Both the position numbers and the translations under genes were made by a program. From Porpolomopsis calyptriformis (Eukaryota > Basidiomycota > Agaricomycetes > Agaricales > Hygrophoraceae), in the NCBI GenBank assembly GCA_951640195.1, contig OX621168.1, forward strand, positions 868,001 through 932,000: a DNA stretch of 64,000 nucleotides, in the 5' to 3' direction. Position 1 is the first letter of the stretch. Each line of letters starts with the position of its first letter. This document shows positions 1 to 10,778 of the stretch, one piece after another. The notes under the pieces are model-generated. The model had not been told where the DNA came from and ran no database searches. It was given only the letters and a program-made list of their open reading frames with translations.

Positions 1-1
1 G

Positions 2-187
2 TTCGTTCTCGCTCGCAACAGCACCGTTGCGGGCCTTGACCAGATAGCCAGAACGTTCATACGTAGCCTTTGCTTCGCACCATTGACCGAAAAACACACA
101 GCCAACGTCCGACAGTACCTGTCTCGTCAGCAGACTGATCGTCCACAGCGAGAGCGCGAGGTTGAGATAGAGCACGCATTTCCATAG
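2..187 (+). CDS. 3' end of a gene running in from the left edge, product unknown
   Basis: The frame starting at base 2 is open from the window edge to a TAG at 185-187, giving about 61 residues rich in charged and polar amino acids. It has no internal ATG start, so it would be the last part of a gene whose start lies outside the window. I do not recognise the family. A chance open frame of this length is possible, so the call rests on length and residue composition alone. Confidence 0.35.
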   Translation, partial: FVLARNSTVAGLDQIARTFIRSLCFAPLTEKHTANVRQYLSRQQTDRPQREREVEIEHAFP

Positions 188-358
188 CCATGATCGTTCG
201 ATGGACAGGGGTATAGCACAACGGTGTGGACGGATACCCTCCTCTAATTCCTTCGGTATGAACTCTGTGGTAGACTTCATGGGTGTGTGGTGAACGCGTG
301 CGCTCCGAAGGTATTTGTAAGAGAGCAGACACAGCCTCTATATACGGGTAATACCTCT

Positions 359-1151
359 ATGTGTCTTCCATCCGATACCTGGGATCCACCATTTGATCCC
401 CGTTCAAGTCCCTGTTCGCGACGGAAAACCACTGGTCTAAACGCGCGCATGGACCGCATCTTCGACCACCCCATCTATTCCCGGACCACTCGCCGCCCGC
501 CCTCTCCTTCATCTTCCCTTACCTCTCTCGGCGGAATCATCAAGGACTCTGCACCCTTCCAAGTATGAAAAACCACTTGAACATGTTCCCCTTTTGATGA
601 GTGCTTAGCTAGCTTCACTCCCCGCATGGTTGTCCGACACCATTTCGAAACTAGATGTCGACCACCCTCTCCGCTTGCTCGCCCAGCAATCTTCCCAATC
701 GAATAATATCCCCGACGAAAATTCACCCTTTGCTTTTTCCGTTCCACCCCAGATTCCGCAATCTCCACCAGCCGTACTTAACCTCTCTTCTCAGCTCAGC
801 CCTCGGTTCATATCAGACTTGAACTCTTCTGCCATCCTGCCTTTCTCCACTCCCGGACCCGGTGCCCGTTCTGCCATCTCCCCGCTCTCTCACACTGACC
901 CTCGCTCACCGACGCTCTTCTTACCCTTAAACCTCACTCCGAGTGATTATTTACCCGATCACGGTGCTGCACCTGAGCCTGACCACTACCCTGTTTACTG
1001 CGACACTGACGATCCGCTCTCTTATGACTTCTCCTTCCTCGATCACCTCCCTTTCTCAACCCCCGGACCGACCTATTTCGACTCTCCGACCGAAGACCTA
1101 GATGATTCAGACCCGTTACAGGCCGACGATGCTGTGAACGACTTTTATTGA
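359..1151 (+). CDS. Unknown low-complexity protein, two exons
   Basis: Exons are 359-562 and 609-1151, with an intron at 563-608 (GTATGA...TTAG, 46 nt) that joins the frames in phase 0. The predicted protein has about 248 residues. Joining the exons gives an uninterrupted stretch through the junction with a hydrophobic and acidic patch (LPAWLSDTISKL). The rest is rich in Ser, Pro and Asp, and the motif PFSTPGP occurs twice. No domain is recognised and no signal peptide or membrane segment is seen. The first ATG of the open frame is at 359; an ATG at 449 is a possible alternative. It may be a regulatory or disordered protein, but nothing in the sequence fixes a function. Confidence 0.5.
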
Positions 1152-1390
1152 GAGCCTACGATGAAAAAGTGACCTGCGTTAATCGTATGAGAATGATACT
1201 CTCATCCCGAAACTAACATTACCGCGTCCTCCAGACCCCTCGCGTAATTTTCAACATGGGAAGAGCGGCCCCACCTGGCAATATCAATATCGGGCTGAGG
1301 AAATAGTCTCCCTCTTGCAACGATGATATCGAACAACGGCGTAGAAATACATACATCACCGTCCTGTACACTGTATTACATAATCCAGTC

Positions 1391-2081
1391 ATGGCAAGAG
1401 CTCAATCCACCTTGTACCATCTCAGCCCGAAGGGTTTTTGGAAGAAATTTCGTACGGATAATCTCGTAGAGCTTGCCAATCTTTCTAATCTCTTCCCTTG
1501 GTAAAGGCGATGCCACGGTCGTCAATCCTGAAATTTCAAGTGGTCTTCCCATCCCCGCTGTCAACAGGTATCCCCAGCCAGGTTCGAGACCTGAGAAATA
1601 TTCAACCCCAGCTACGAAAGGTACGCAGATACTTCGTGGGATCGTCGGGACAATGTCTGAATCTGCACAGCTTCCGACCTCGCTCAAAACCCGTACTGGA
1701 AACGCGATGTACGACGAGCCTACCCCCGGCTATCTGTAGTCACTCAGCCTGAACTGTCCGAGTTACTTCTTGGCCGCCCAGAGAACCAGGCGTATGTTCC
1801 GTCTCCGACTTCTCCCACAACCTCACGCTAATGGGTTCCTACCTCTCAGCATTCCCGCTCCAGGCGGTGAAAATGCCCAAGAGGCGGCGTCGAAACCCGT
1901 TCCTCGAGAACGCCTTGAGCTCTCTGACGCTATTGCCGCCATCACATCGGCGCGGAAACTCTATAGCGAGTCAAACCCACCCCCATCTATCCCAACGCCG
2001 TTTAGACGATGGACTCCAGAGTTGGCGCCGGACGCCCCCCATGATCCCCATTCTTATTTCCCCATGTTACTTTACAAGTAG
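1391..2081 (+). CDS. NADH-ubiquinone oxidoreductase 21.3 kDa-type accessory subunit (complex I)
   Basis: Four exons, 1391-1451, 1507-1620, 1671-1791 and 1850-2081, encode about 175 residues. All three introns (50-58 nt) have GT-AG ends and keep phase. Visible family landmarks are an N-terminal STLYHLSPKGFWKKF block, then GLPIPAVNRYPQPGSRPE, then NPYWKRDVRRAYPRLSVVTQ, which I recognise from fungal complex I 21.3 kDa subunits. These accessory subunits sit in the mitochondrial inner-membrane complex that oxidises NADH and reduces ubiquinone. The length (about 20 kDa) fits. The intron branch sites (CTAAT at 1828-1832, for instance) look normal. The family name comes from memory of motifs; the existence and structure of the gene are well supported. 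Confidence 0.82.
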
Positions 2082-2319
2082 CGATTGGCTCAATCCATCG
2101 TTTTTTTCGCGGTGAATGACTGAATTAAGTTCACGGATTATTCTTGCCGGTTTCTCATTAACCGGTTGAAGAAAAATTCATAGATAGCAGAATGTCATTT
2201 GCATACATCCAGTATGTACGTAAAGTAAAGAAACCTTGATCGTGCCCGAAGTTGGAGAGCTCGTCACGCGAGCTTGTCGCCATGCCGGTCTCTCCCTATG
2301 ATTCTCTCTGCTCCTCTGA

Positions 2320-3127
2320 ATGACCACTAACATCACTTTTCATCCCGGTGCGCGCCTTAGTCGTCCTCTCGTTCTTCGCTCATCCTGAAATGCAGGCTCA
2401 GTCCACGCCGAGGAGCGTACGCTATTGGTCAATCAGAAAGGAGTGACCATCTGGTTTACAGGTCTGAGTGCTAGTGGCAAGGCGCATAGAGATTTCTCGA
2501 CAATGAGATGTGTATATTGATACCCATCCGTTCCTAGTCCACCATTGCTTGTGCCCTCGAACAGCACCTCCTCCATCTACACAAGTTCGCCTATCGGTTA
2601 GACGGCGACAACGTTCGTTTCGGGCTCAACAAGGACCTCGGCTTCGACGAAAAGTCACGTAACGAGAATATCCGGAGAATTGCAGAGGTTCTTCTTGATT
2701 ATTTACCACCACGAACATATCACCCATTCCATCTCCAGGTCTCAAAGCTGTTTGCAGACGCGTGCTGTATCTCAATCACCGCCTTCATTTCCCCTTACAA
2801 GGCAGATCGCCTCTTGGCACGAGAACGCCACCGAGCCGCTAATCTCGATTTCATCGAGGTTTATATAGACGCCCCTCTTCACGTTGTTGAACAACGAGAC
2901 CCGAAAGGCTTGTACAAGAAGGCCAGGGCTGGCGAGATTAAAGGTCTGTCCACCCCACCCGCTTCCCCACATATCCTCTCACACGCCTTCACAAAGAATT
3001 CACTGGGATCTCGGCGCCATACGAAGCACCTGAGAATCCCGACCTTCACATCAAGACAGACGAAAATGACATAAATGACTGTGTCCGTATCATCACCGAT
3101 TACCTGACCGAGAAAGGTTTCATTTGA
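2320..3127 (+). CDS. MET14: Adenylylsulfate (APS) kinase
   Basis: Five exons, 2320-2347, 2396-2481, 2538-2687, 2739-2943 and 2997-3127, encode 199 residues, the usual length for the fungal enzyme. It phosphorylates APS to PAPS in cytosolic sulfate assimilation. The P-loop GLSASGKST lies near residues 32-40 and is followed by the [15 protein letters not shown] and FISPYKADR blocks and the C-terminal [12 protein letters not shown] region. The second intron (2482-2537) begins with GCGCAT rather than GT. Only that junction restores the P-loop, which is split between Lys and Ser-Thr. The other introns are GT-AG. The start is the first ATG in frame with the conserved TNITFHPG beginning. Confidence 0.95.
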
Positions 3128-3171
3128 ATCGCAATAGATGTAGATGTGCAATTAGATGAATTTGTACTTTA

Positions 3172-6103
3172 CTAAAATGATTTGGCAACAAGCGGCGTTG
3201 AATGGTTCAAACCGAAACCACCGGGATCTGCAAGGTATTCGTCCTGCCCAGTCGCGTCACGGCCAGCCACCTCCTCTTCCTTGTCAGTACTTGATTCTTC
3301 TTGTTCCTCTTCTATCGTGCAGTCGTTTGCTCTATCGAGTATGCCAATTAACCCAACCTCTACGACCGACAGCCACTGTGTCAAATCGTCAACGGTCCGG
3401 GCTAGTTCTGCGTGAGTCCGTTCCTTTGACATCATCAGCACACCAAAATCGAGAGGGCGAAGGACCGGGCCGAGAGTCTGACTGGATGATGTCAAGGCGA
3501 ACGACAATGATGGATGATTTGAGTGAGAAAATGATTGATTTTGACTTGACGATGATGTATCTGCTGCTGTCATGCGGATATCAAAGGGTGGTGGAGAATG
3601 AGACCGTGAGAGACCCTGTGTAGATGAAGCGGCAGCGGCTTTGAAAGCCGAAAGCTGTTGATGGGTGTCAGCACTCATCGGTGTGACTGATGGGCCCGAC
3701 GAAGATGAATATTGTCGTGGGCTATAGAGGGCGGCAGAAGGAGAGGGCGGCAACAGGTCAGTCATTCCAAGTTGATGCTCAGATGTGAGCAAGGGAACCT
3801 GGTTAAAAGTTGAGCAAAAAAGCGCAAATGTTTAAGGGGTCGCGCGGTAGTACCTTGAGAACGTCTTTGAGACCTGGTACAACATTTTGAGCAGAAATAT
3901 TAGGATCACTCGACGAACTGCCACTCCTCTCCCTTCGATTCCTAGCGAAAGGCTTCACCGGAGCTACCAAGGGAGTATTTTCCATGACACCAACTGACGG
4001 CCGTCTAAACGGGAGAGGCAACCCTGGTTCTAATCTGGAAGATGCACTTGTAGGATGCGCTGCTTCGGGTAGTGCAGTGGCGGAACGTGCACGAGATATG
4101 GTCGATTGTGAATGTGGTGCAAGGGAGCGCCGGCTGCCTGACACGGAAGTGTCCAAAGAATACGTTGTTTGATGTGCGCTTGGCGAAGACGGCCCCGCGT
4201 ATGCTAGAGATGCCCCGCCGCTAGCCTTTTGTCGAGGAAAAGGAGGAACCGTTGGCGTCGGAGAGCCGCTCTGAAGTGCCGGGAATGAGAACGCCGAGGG
4301 AGAAGCAAGATCTAAATTAAGGTTTCCAGGAAAGCGGGCACGGGGAGCGAGCCCGTCAGCGCTACTCTGAGACCGCTTCCGATTCTGTCTTTGACCTAGA
4401 AGTGAATCCGGCATATCAGTTGGGGCTGGGGATGCGGCTAGTGTCAGATCGATAGTGAGATTGGAAGGTGGAGGAACCTCGACTTCTGTGACAGTATCGC
4501 GGTGAGTGTGGCTATTCTCGCCAATATCAGCAGCGCTTTGTTGGGCACTTGACTTTGTGGAGAATTTTCCGTGAGGGATGCCGGGCCCGAGTGGGGGTAG
4601 ATGAGGCTTTTGCGTTGCGTCATCCGGGCCGGCTTGATCTTCGTCTTCAGATCCCGGGACACTTGACGATAATTTGGATCGTGAGGCAGGAATCCTAGGA
4701 GGAAACGCGAAGTTCTTTTGCCTGGCGGTTTGTATATCGTCCAGAGCAGCATCGGATACCAAACGCCTTTCAATCTGTCCTCTCCCTTTTGCTGGTGACG
4801 ATGGCTGGGAAGATGATGACGGACTTTGCGCACTCCTCGTTTGAATAATGGGTGAACGAAAAGGATCAGGGAGAGAATTCGTTTCGTCCTCGAACAGATG
4901 ACGAAGAGAGGATGGTAACGCAGACGGCGGTGACTGGTGCGCGGTAGATTGAGCTAGGGGTGATTCGTCCGTGTCTAAGGATATCGGTAAAGATTCGTAG
5001 GGGGAAGGCAGTTGGGAGCCGCGGACCGTCTCAAATTCCCAAGGATTCTCTTCTTCAGAGTCAAGCTGTTGAAGACTTGAGAGTGGTGACAATTAATAAT
5101 ATGTGCTTGGTGATCGAAGACTTACTCCTTTTGCTCGTCCTTTTCCCATTCCAAGGGCTCGGCAAGACTGGAGCGTATGCCACTTCCTTGCATCTTGGCG
5201 TCATACCGCAGGATGAGGTCCCTGAGGACTGTGACACTGGCCCTGGAAACCGACTTTATCCACTTGGTCTTTGCCAACTCCTCGGCGGACAGTCGCTGAA
5301 AACACTATTCAGTGAAGGATTACACCGTGCTAGAATAAACACACGTCGTTCGGTAGCTCCCTAAGACAAAGGGAGAGAAAATCTCGCATTTCTTTACCGC
5401 CTTCTCCGTCAATCAGACGGGGCGGCTTGGATCGTGGAATGAGATGCATGACCTTGAACTTGTCCAAATTCGAATGCGGAGGACTCCCTTTGACCATTTC
5501 GTATATCATGATCCCTAAACTCCATATGTCCGCTTTGGTGTCATAGGCCGGAATGGGTTGTACAACTTCGGGTGCCATCCAATAAGGAGTCCCAGTAAGT
5601 GTGTTCCGCTTGCTGGAGGCAGTAGCTAAGAGGGCCGAAACGCCAAAGTCGCAAATCATGACTTTCCCCATGGCAGAGATGAGAATGTTGGCAGCTTTGA
5701 TGTCTCTGTGGATAATAGAGGATTTGTGAAGGTAGTTTAGTCCAACTAAAACCTCCCGAATGATGATGGCTACGTATTTCTCTTCTAGTGACCCTTCTGG
5801 TGAGGTTTTCATGAGTGAAAGAACGCTACCGCCTTGTGCATATTCCATAACGATCCATACGCGGGGGCCATCCAGATAGCATCCATAGTATTTTGTAACA
5901 TTGGGTGCATCGCGGAGCTGAGTGAGGAGGGCAATCTCGCGTTGTATATCGCCAACATCATCATCGGCGGTGTCGAGATTTATGATTTTGAGGGCGACTA
6001 CGTTTCCGCTGGGGATATGTATGCCTTTGTGAACAGAGCCATAAGCGCCTTTCCCGACAGTTTCAAGGCGTCTGTAGAGCTGGTGAACAGACGGTTGGGC
6101 CAT
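3172..6103 (-). CDS. STE20-family serine/threonine kinase (Kic1/Nak1/Mst-like)
   Basis: Four exons on the minus strand, 6103-5345, 5295-5126, 5075-3854 and 3798-3172, encode about 925 residues. The kinase domain is N-terminal: glycine loop GKGAYGSV near residue 17, catalytic Lys at about 39, HRD at 132-134, DFG at 152-154 and GTPYWMAPE at 171-179. After the domain come an acidic LDSEEENPWEF patch and a long Ser/Pro-rich tail. This layout fits the germinal-centre kinases of the fungal RAM/MOR polarity pathway (Kic1 of yeast, Nak1 of fission yeast), an inference from the domain sequence. Its most upstream good start is the ATG at 6103. The open frame runs further upstream without similarity. 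Confidence 0.9.
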
Positions 6104-6243
6104 CAGGTATTGGCTTAAGAGTAGAATGTATGACCATATTCGGACATGCTGCCTTCCCTGTGGCTTGAGAACGGCCTGAGAGTCGTACGGACTCGGACAT
6201 TGGATAGCAAGCCCTTGTTTAATATATTCATTCAAGTGCAAAG

Positions 6244-7825
6244 TCAGACATAATCAAGTATTTCAACACGGAATTGTTCGTATTTACACACACACAGCCG
6301 CCCTCTTAGACCATCCCATGCCACTGGTGCGATGGTACCTGGGAGTTCTTTGTATATGATAGATCGACAGTTGTCGTCCTCGATAACAATGAGCGCTAGC
6401 GAAAGGAAAGTGGAAATGGAAACTACGTGAACTATGCATGAATGTGATCCATCCAGGAGGGAACAAAGGTCGCGGCCACCCTCCGCAGATAGCGACCAAG
6501 ACACGGTCACTGAAGCCTCAGAGGGCGGTAATATGAGGTCGAGAAAACCAACTTCAGGGGTAGGGATCCTTTCGTGAACGACGAGCAACGTTATGACGGA
6601 GTGGTGAGGTAGATATTGATGATAGTGGGAATCCTTAAAGTTGGTTGGACAAACCCCAGGGGGTGAAGGGATGAATGTAGGGCTGGGATGCACTGCTCTA
6701 AACGGGAGCATACCAATATGAGACCGATTGAGAATGAGGGCTGGTGTCGCTCCGAGACCGCTGGGTTGAGCCCCCGCCGTATCAGGCAGAGGAAATACCT
6801 CCATCACATATCGAGCGTCCCTGGTAACACTTACGGCAAGCAAGTGAGTATCTATGAGAATGGATATGTGGCGAAAAAGGACTATATTTGTTAGCTTTCA
6901 AGGTGGAGGGGTGAGCATGAAAATGCATTTGATAGAATATAAACATCACTCACTTCATCCCATCGTGTCAAATTGTAGATTTGGTGGGTGGGGATGTGGA
7001 AGAGTATATGGTCACTGTACATCTGGATGGCCAGGAAGTCGCCTTTGATAATTACGTCGTAGAAGCGCCCAAGACTGGAGGGCACCTCTATTTGTGTTCT
7101 CGAGTCAAACTGAGCGGTGGTGTTGGATATGTTCAAATGCAGGAGCGTCCTTGAGAACAGATGTGGCGACACATGTAGCTATTGAGGGGATCATGGAACT
7201 TACACTTTAACCGGTGGATTGAACTGAATCGGAGTGATGGCACACAACAACCGAGTATGGCATTCGTGTGCATCCGTATCCGTATCGACGACGTCGCAAT
7301 CGAATTTGGCCATACCGATTTTATAAGATGCAATGGATTGCCCAAAGCTTTCATCGGTGGCGTCGAGGTCAAAGCATCTCAGCTTCCCAGAACTGCTGAC
7401 CAGTAGATACCTGCCCATGACGAGTTTCATCTGCTCGGGCACCACTTTCAGTGCATCTCCTGGAAGGATGCGCGATAACACGGGATGCGGGGACGGTGAA
7501 GTCCAATTTAAAACCAGTAAGATGCTCTTTTTGAGATTCCGCTCAAGATCTGCTGCGGACTGGAATGGAAGTGGACCTGGGGGTCGAAGGAGTGTACACT
7601 GTCTGTATGCATTAACCCAAACGGGTCTTTCGTGGGTAAGGCGATAAAATCCACGCGATACCTGCCAGAATCGATTGAACAACGCAGGAAGACTGACTGG
7701 GACTGGTTCCCTACCTGTCGCAAACGGTGGATATCTGGGATTGACAAGTAGAAGAGAATTTCATACAGCAACTCGCATGGCAATGAATCGAGTTTTGCCT
7801 TTCGCACCTGAGTATGAGTGGCCAT
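6244..7825 (-). CDS. F-box protein, otherwise unknown
   Basis: Four exons, 7825-7715, 7661-7204, 7149-6954 and 6894-6244, encode about 471 residues. The N-terminus carries an F-box-like motif (LPCELLYEILFYLSIPDIHRL, residues about 14-34), with the first intron falling just after it, followed by an SRGFYRLTHERPVWVNAY segment typical of the end of such domains in Agaricomycete proteins. F-boxes bind Skp1 in SCF ubiquitin ligases and the remainder picks the target. No WD40 or LRR repeat pattern was recognised downstream, although the region reads like beta-rich sequence. The introns (53, 54 and 59 nt) all have GT-AG ends and correct phase. Confidence 0.75.
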
Positions 7826-8043
7826 CAGTAGTCAGCACGTGGCAGAAGAAATGAACCTCAGTTCATCGAGACGTCTTTCTCGTTCTGTATAGCATGCTGA
7901 TGTATTTTGATTGGCGAAACGACCGTACCAACACTGTCAATTGGTATCTAGCCAATGCAATGCACCTTCTAGGTATCTAAGATGGCAACACTCTTGTTGA
8001 GCCGAGCAACAGGGATGGGATTTTCAAAGCACCCATTCGCTGT

Positions 8044-8772
8044 TCACACAGATTCTGAAGAGACGAGCTTTGGGATTTTCTAATTTTATTGAACAAGAAA
8101 CTCACCTTGCAATGCGTTGTTGAACTTTGTAACTCGTGATAGGATGCTGAGGTCGACGGTTTTGTCACCCACGTCAACAATCATCCCTCCCAATACAGAA
8201 GGGTTGACCTAATACAAGGATTCATGACACAAAAGACACCATACAATAGCAATATAACACACCCTGTTTATCATCTTAATGGACTTGCTTCGCTGTCCGG
8301 CCTGGGACTGCCTCAGAGTGGACTCCAACCGCAAGAGCACGTCCTGCGTCAGCGGCACGGCGGATGTCACGGTGACGGTTAATTCTCCCTTGTATTTGGA
8401 AACCAGTTCATTGAAGCCTTCAATGACACCCTCGGTCTCTCCCAACCGGCCATTCTCGGATAGGATGGAGAACAAGTTCTTGGTGATGTCTGAAACTGGA
8501 TCTTTTTTCGCGCCCATGCCTTCTGCGCGTGAATAAAGTGCGACGAGACCGGCACTGCGGTCCTTGGCGGAAAGGGTAGGGTTGAGGATGAATGCGTTTA
8601 GTTCAGGGATGTCCTTGACAGAGTTGTGGATGACATTAAGTTCTGTCTGGACCTTGTTGAGAACTTGTGGAGACTTTGCTAATGCCGCAGAATAAACGGC
8701 ATGAGAGTATTTGAGTGCAATGGCAGATGATGCTGCCCGACGACCAAGCCGACTGATCATGTTTGATGACAT
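8044..8772 (-). CDS. ATP5: ATP synthase OSCP subunit (subunit 5, delta family)
   Basis: Three exons, 8772-8263, 8208-8106 and 8054-8044, encode 207 residues; the last exon holds only 11 nt including the stop. The N-terminus ([16 protein letters not shown]) is basic and hydroxylated like a mitochondrial presequence. The body carries the OSCP pattern: [14 protein letters not shown], a central LSENGRL block, VTVTSAVPL, and the C-terminal [24 protein letters not shown] joins the F1 head to the peripheral stalk of mitochondrial ATP synthase. Its start codon is only 30 bp from that of the divergent YIP1 gene, so the two must share a very small promoter or have overlapping 5' leaders. A second Met four codons in is an alternative start. 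Confidence 0.93.
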
Positions 8773-8802
8773 CTATTTGTACTGTGCCCGTCTACATCCA
8801 TC

Positions 8803-9780
8803 ATGTGGCAGGAATCCAACAATCCATACGGTGCAGGTTCTTCATCCCACTCTCAATATTATTCTCATCCTCAAGGAACCTCTCCTGCTGTCCCTCTTCA
8901 ATTCTACACCCCGTCTTCAAGCCTCGATCAGTCAACTTTTTACCCCAGCGCTCGGTCGAGTTTAGACGGCCACGTTGGCACACAAGGCTCTATTTCTCAG
9001 CATGCCGTAGCACCTGGATATGGAGGGAACATCCAGTCTGCTGGTGGGTGGTGGACCGCTTTCGGGTCGGGTGGGTTCGAAGGGGAGCCACCGTTGCTGG
9101 AGGGTCAGTCTGACTCTATTTTCAAATTTTTGATTTATTCGTTTACCTTCATGTCAGAACTCGGAATCAACTTCTCTCACATCCGAGCAAAATCACTCAC
9201 GGTTCTTAATCCTCTGAGCCGTATCGATGAACACATCATGGATGATGCTGACCTCGCTGGTCCCCTCCTGTTCTGTTTCTGCTTTGCCACTTTTTTGCTA
9301 TTCGTGCGTTCCCGCCCATTCTCGTCTCACGGCTAACTCATTCACCGTAGTCCGGTAAAACCCAATTCGACTACATCTATGGTGTGGGCCTTCTCGGGTC
9401 CGTCTCAATATACGCTCTCCTTAACCTCATGTCCGAGCAAGGCATCGATGCATACAGAGTCACTTCAGTCCTAGGATATTGCCTATTGCCAATGGTAGGC
9501 GTTGGTGCTATGAGCGTCATGGTCACCCTAAAGTACACACCTCTTCTTATTTTTGTCACTCCAAACTGAATGATAACATTGCAGCGGCATGGCCGGCTAC
9601 ATGGTCTCCGTACTCTCTATCATCTGGTGCACGTATGCCGCATCCGGCATCTTCGTCGCCGTCCTCCGAATGTCTGATCAACGACTTCTTGTGGCATATC
9701 CCATCGGCCTTTTGTACGGTTGTTTTGCTCTGCTTAGCGTCTTCAACGTTGGGGGTGGAGGGTCAAGCGCCGCGAAATAA
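8803..9780 (+). CDS. YIP1: YIP1-type Rab-interacting membrane protein (ER-Golgi transport)
   Basis: Four exons, 8803-9103, 9158-9303, 9351-9532 and 9585-9780, encode 274 residues. A Ser/Gln/Gly-rich N-terminal half is followed by the conserved [15 protein letters not shown] block and the [17 protein letters not shown] segment. The C-terminal third has several hydrophobic membrane spans (starting at [13 protein letters not shown]). This is the pattern of Yip1/YIPF5, a multi-pass protein of ER-to-Golgi vesicles that binds Ypt/Rab GTPases. Introns of 54, 47 and 52 nt are GT-AG. No other ATG of the first exon gives the conserved block, so the start at 8803 is firm despite the short gap to ATP5. 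Confidence 0.93.
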
Positions 9781-10778
9781 GCAGGTGCTGAGTTGTCATC
9801 CGAGTATCTCTGATATCGATAAATCCTTGTCCAAGGCTACCGGGGGGAAAAGGTCTTCTGTAGGTTATCTCCATCATTTTTCAACACAATTTTTAAACCA
9901 AGCATTTAGGAGTGCCGGGAGGGGACAAGAATCTGGTACTTCACTAGGACTTACAATTAACACCAGTAATCAACTCACCTTCTCTGAGCCTCTGGTGTGA
10001 TGGTGCAATCCGTTGAACCACTCCCACAATCTCACCGAAGAAATTCATTCGTTTTCCACATGCACGAGTGAGACTGTCTGTGGGCTACATAGCTCCGCAC
10101 GCCGTTGGTGACGTAACAGACAGAGCAATTCCTACCATCGCCTTGGTATAGGCATGGGAATGCCAACGATTCAGCGTGAGCCTGACGAATCATACTAGAG
10201 GTTTTTTGGTTTCACTGATATTTTACTGGCATCATAAGCTTTGTGGGGGGGGGGTGACCTGAATATCGTGTGTATTAAAAAACGTTTCCCACATGCTGGG
10301 GTGAGACACCCGTTGACGCCGTGTAGGACAACCCTTTCTACCAACAGAGTGTCATCGTAAACAATGTGTGTCTGGGGGAAGAACAAGAGCAGCAAGTAGA
10401 TGATGCGACAATGATACTACTTTCAAGGAAGATCGCCAGTGGAAGGATACGACCGCATTCTATTTCCTCGACCAAGGCAAAGGACCTACAATCGCGAAGA
10501 TCTGCATGTGCCAACAAGATTCCTCTGCATTCCACACTTGGACCAACTCCCACCTTTTCTCCGAGTGGGAGAAAAGTGGTGACTGGGTCCAAGAAATCTT
10601 ATAACACATTGACATCATTTTAACCACCTTACCAACGGCGGCGATATCATCGCCCACCCACCCGTCCTCCAAAGCTAAGCGTTTCCCGTCGAAATTGGGG
10701 TTTGGTTCCTCATTATGTAAATTCCACATCAAGGGTATACATCATAGCGGATATAAGGATATGTTGAGCAGGATAGAC
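9781..10778. other. Intergenic stretch between convergent YIP1 and CLIP-like genes
   Basis: About 1 kb lies between the stop codons of two convergent genes. It should hold both 3' untranslated regions. Open frames here are short and show no recognisable motif or intron logic. A run of ten G occurs at 10245-10254, and a loose pair of similar segments (TTTCC-CACATGC...GTGAGAC) occurs near 10055 and 10287, too diverged to call a repeat. I see no gene. Confidence 0.5.

Noticed and set aside
1376..1687. Minus-strand open frame of 103 codons with protein-like sequence
   Set aside because: It is antisense to the first three exons of the complex I subunit gene, whose spliced product has clear family motifs.
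10460..10732. Possible minus-strand gene in the 1-kb gap after YIP1
   Set aside because: No motif, no sensible splice pattern and no agreement with neighbouring frames.
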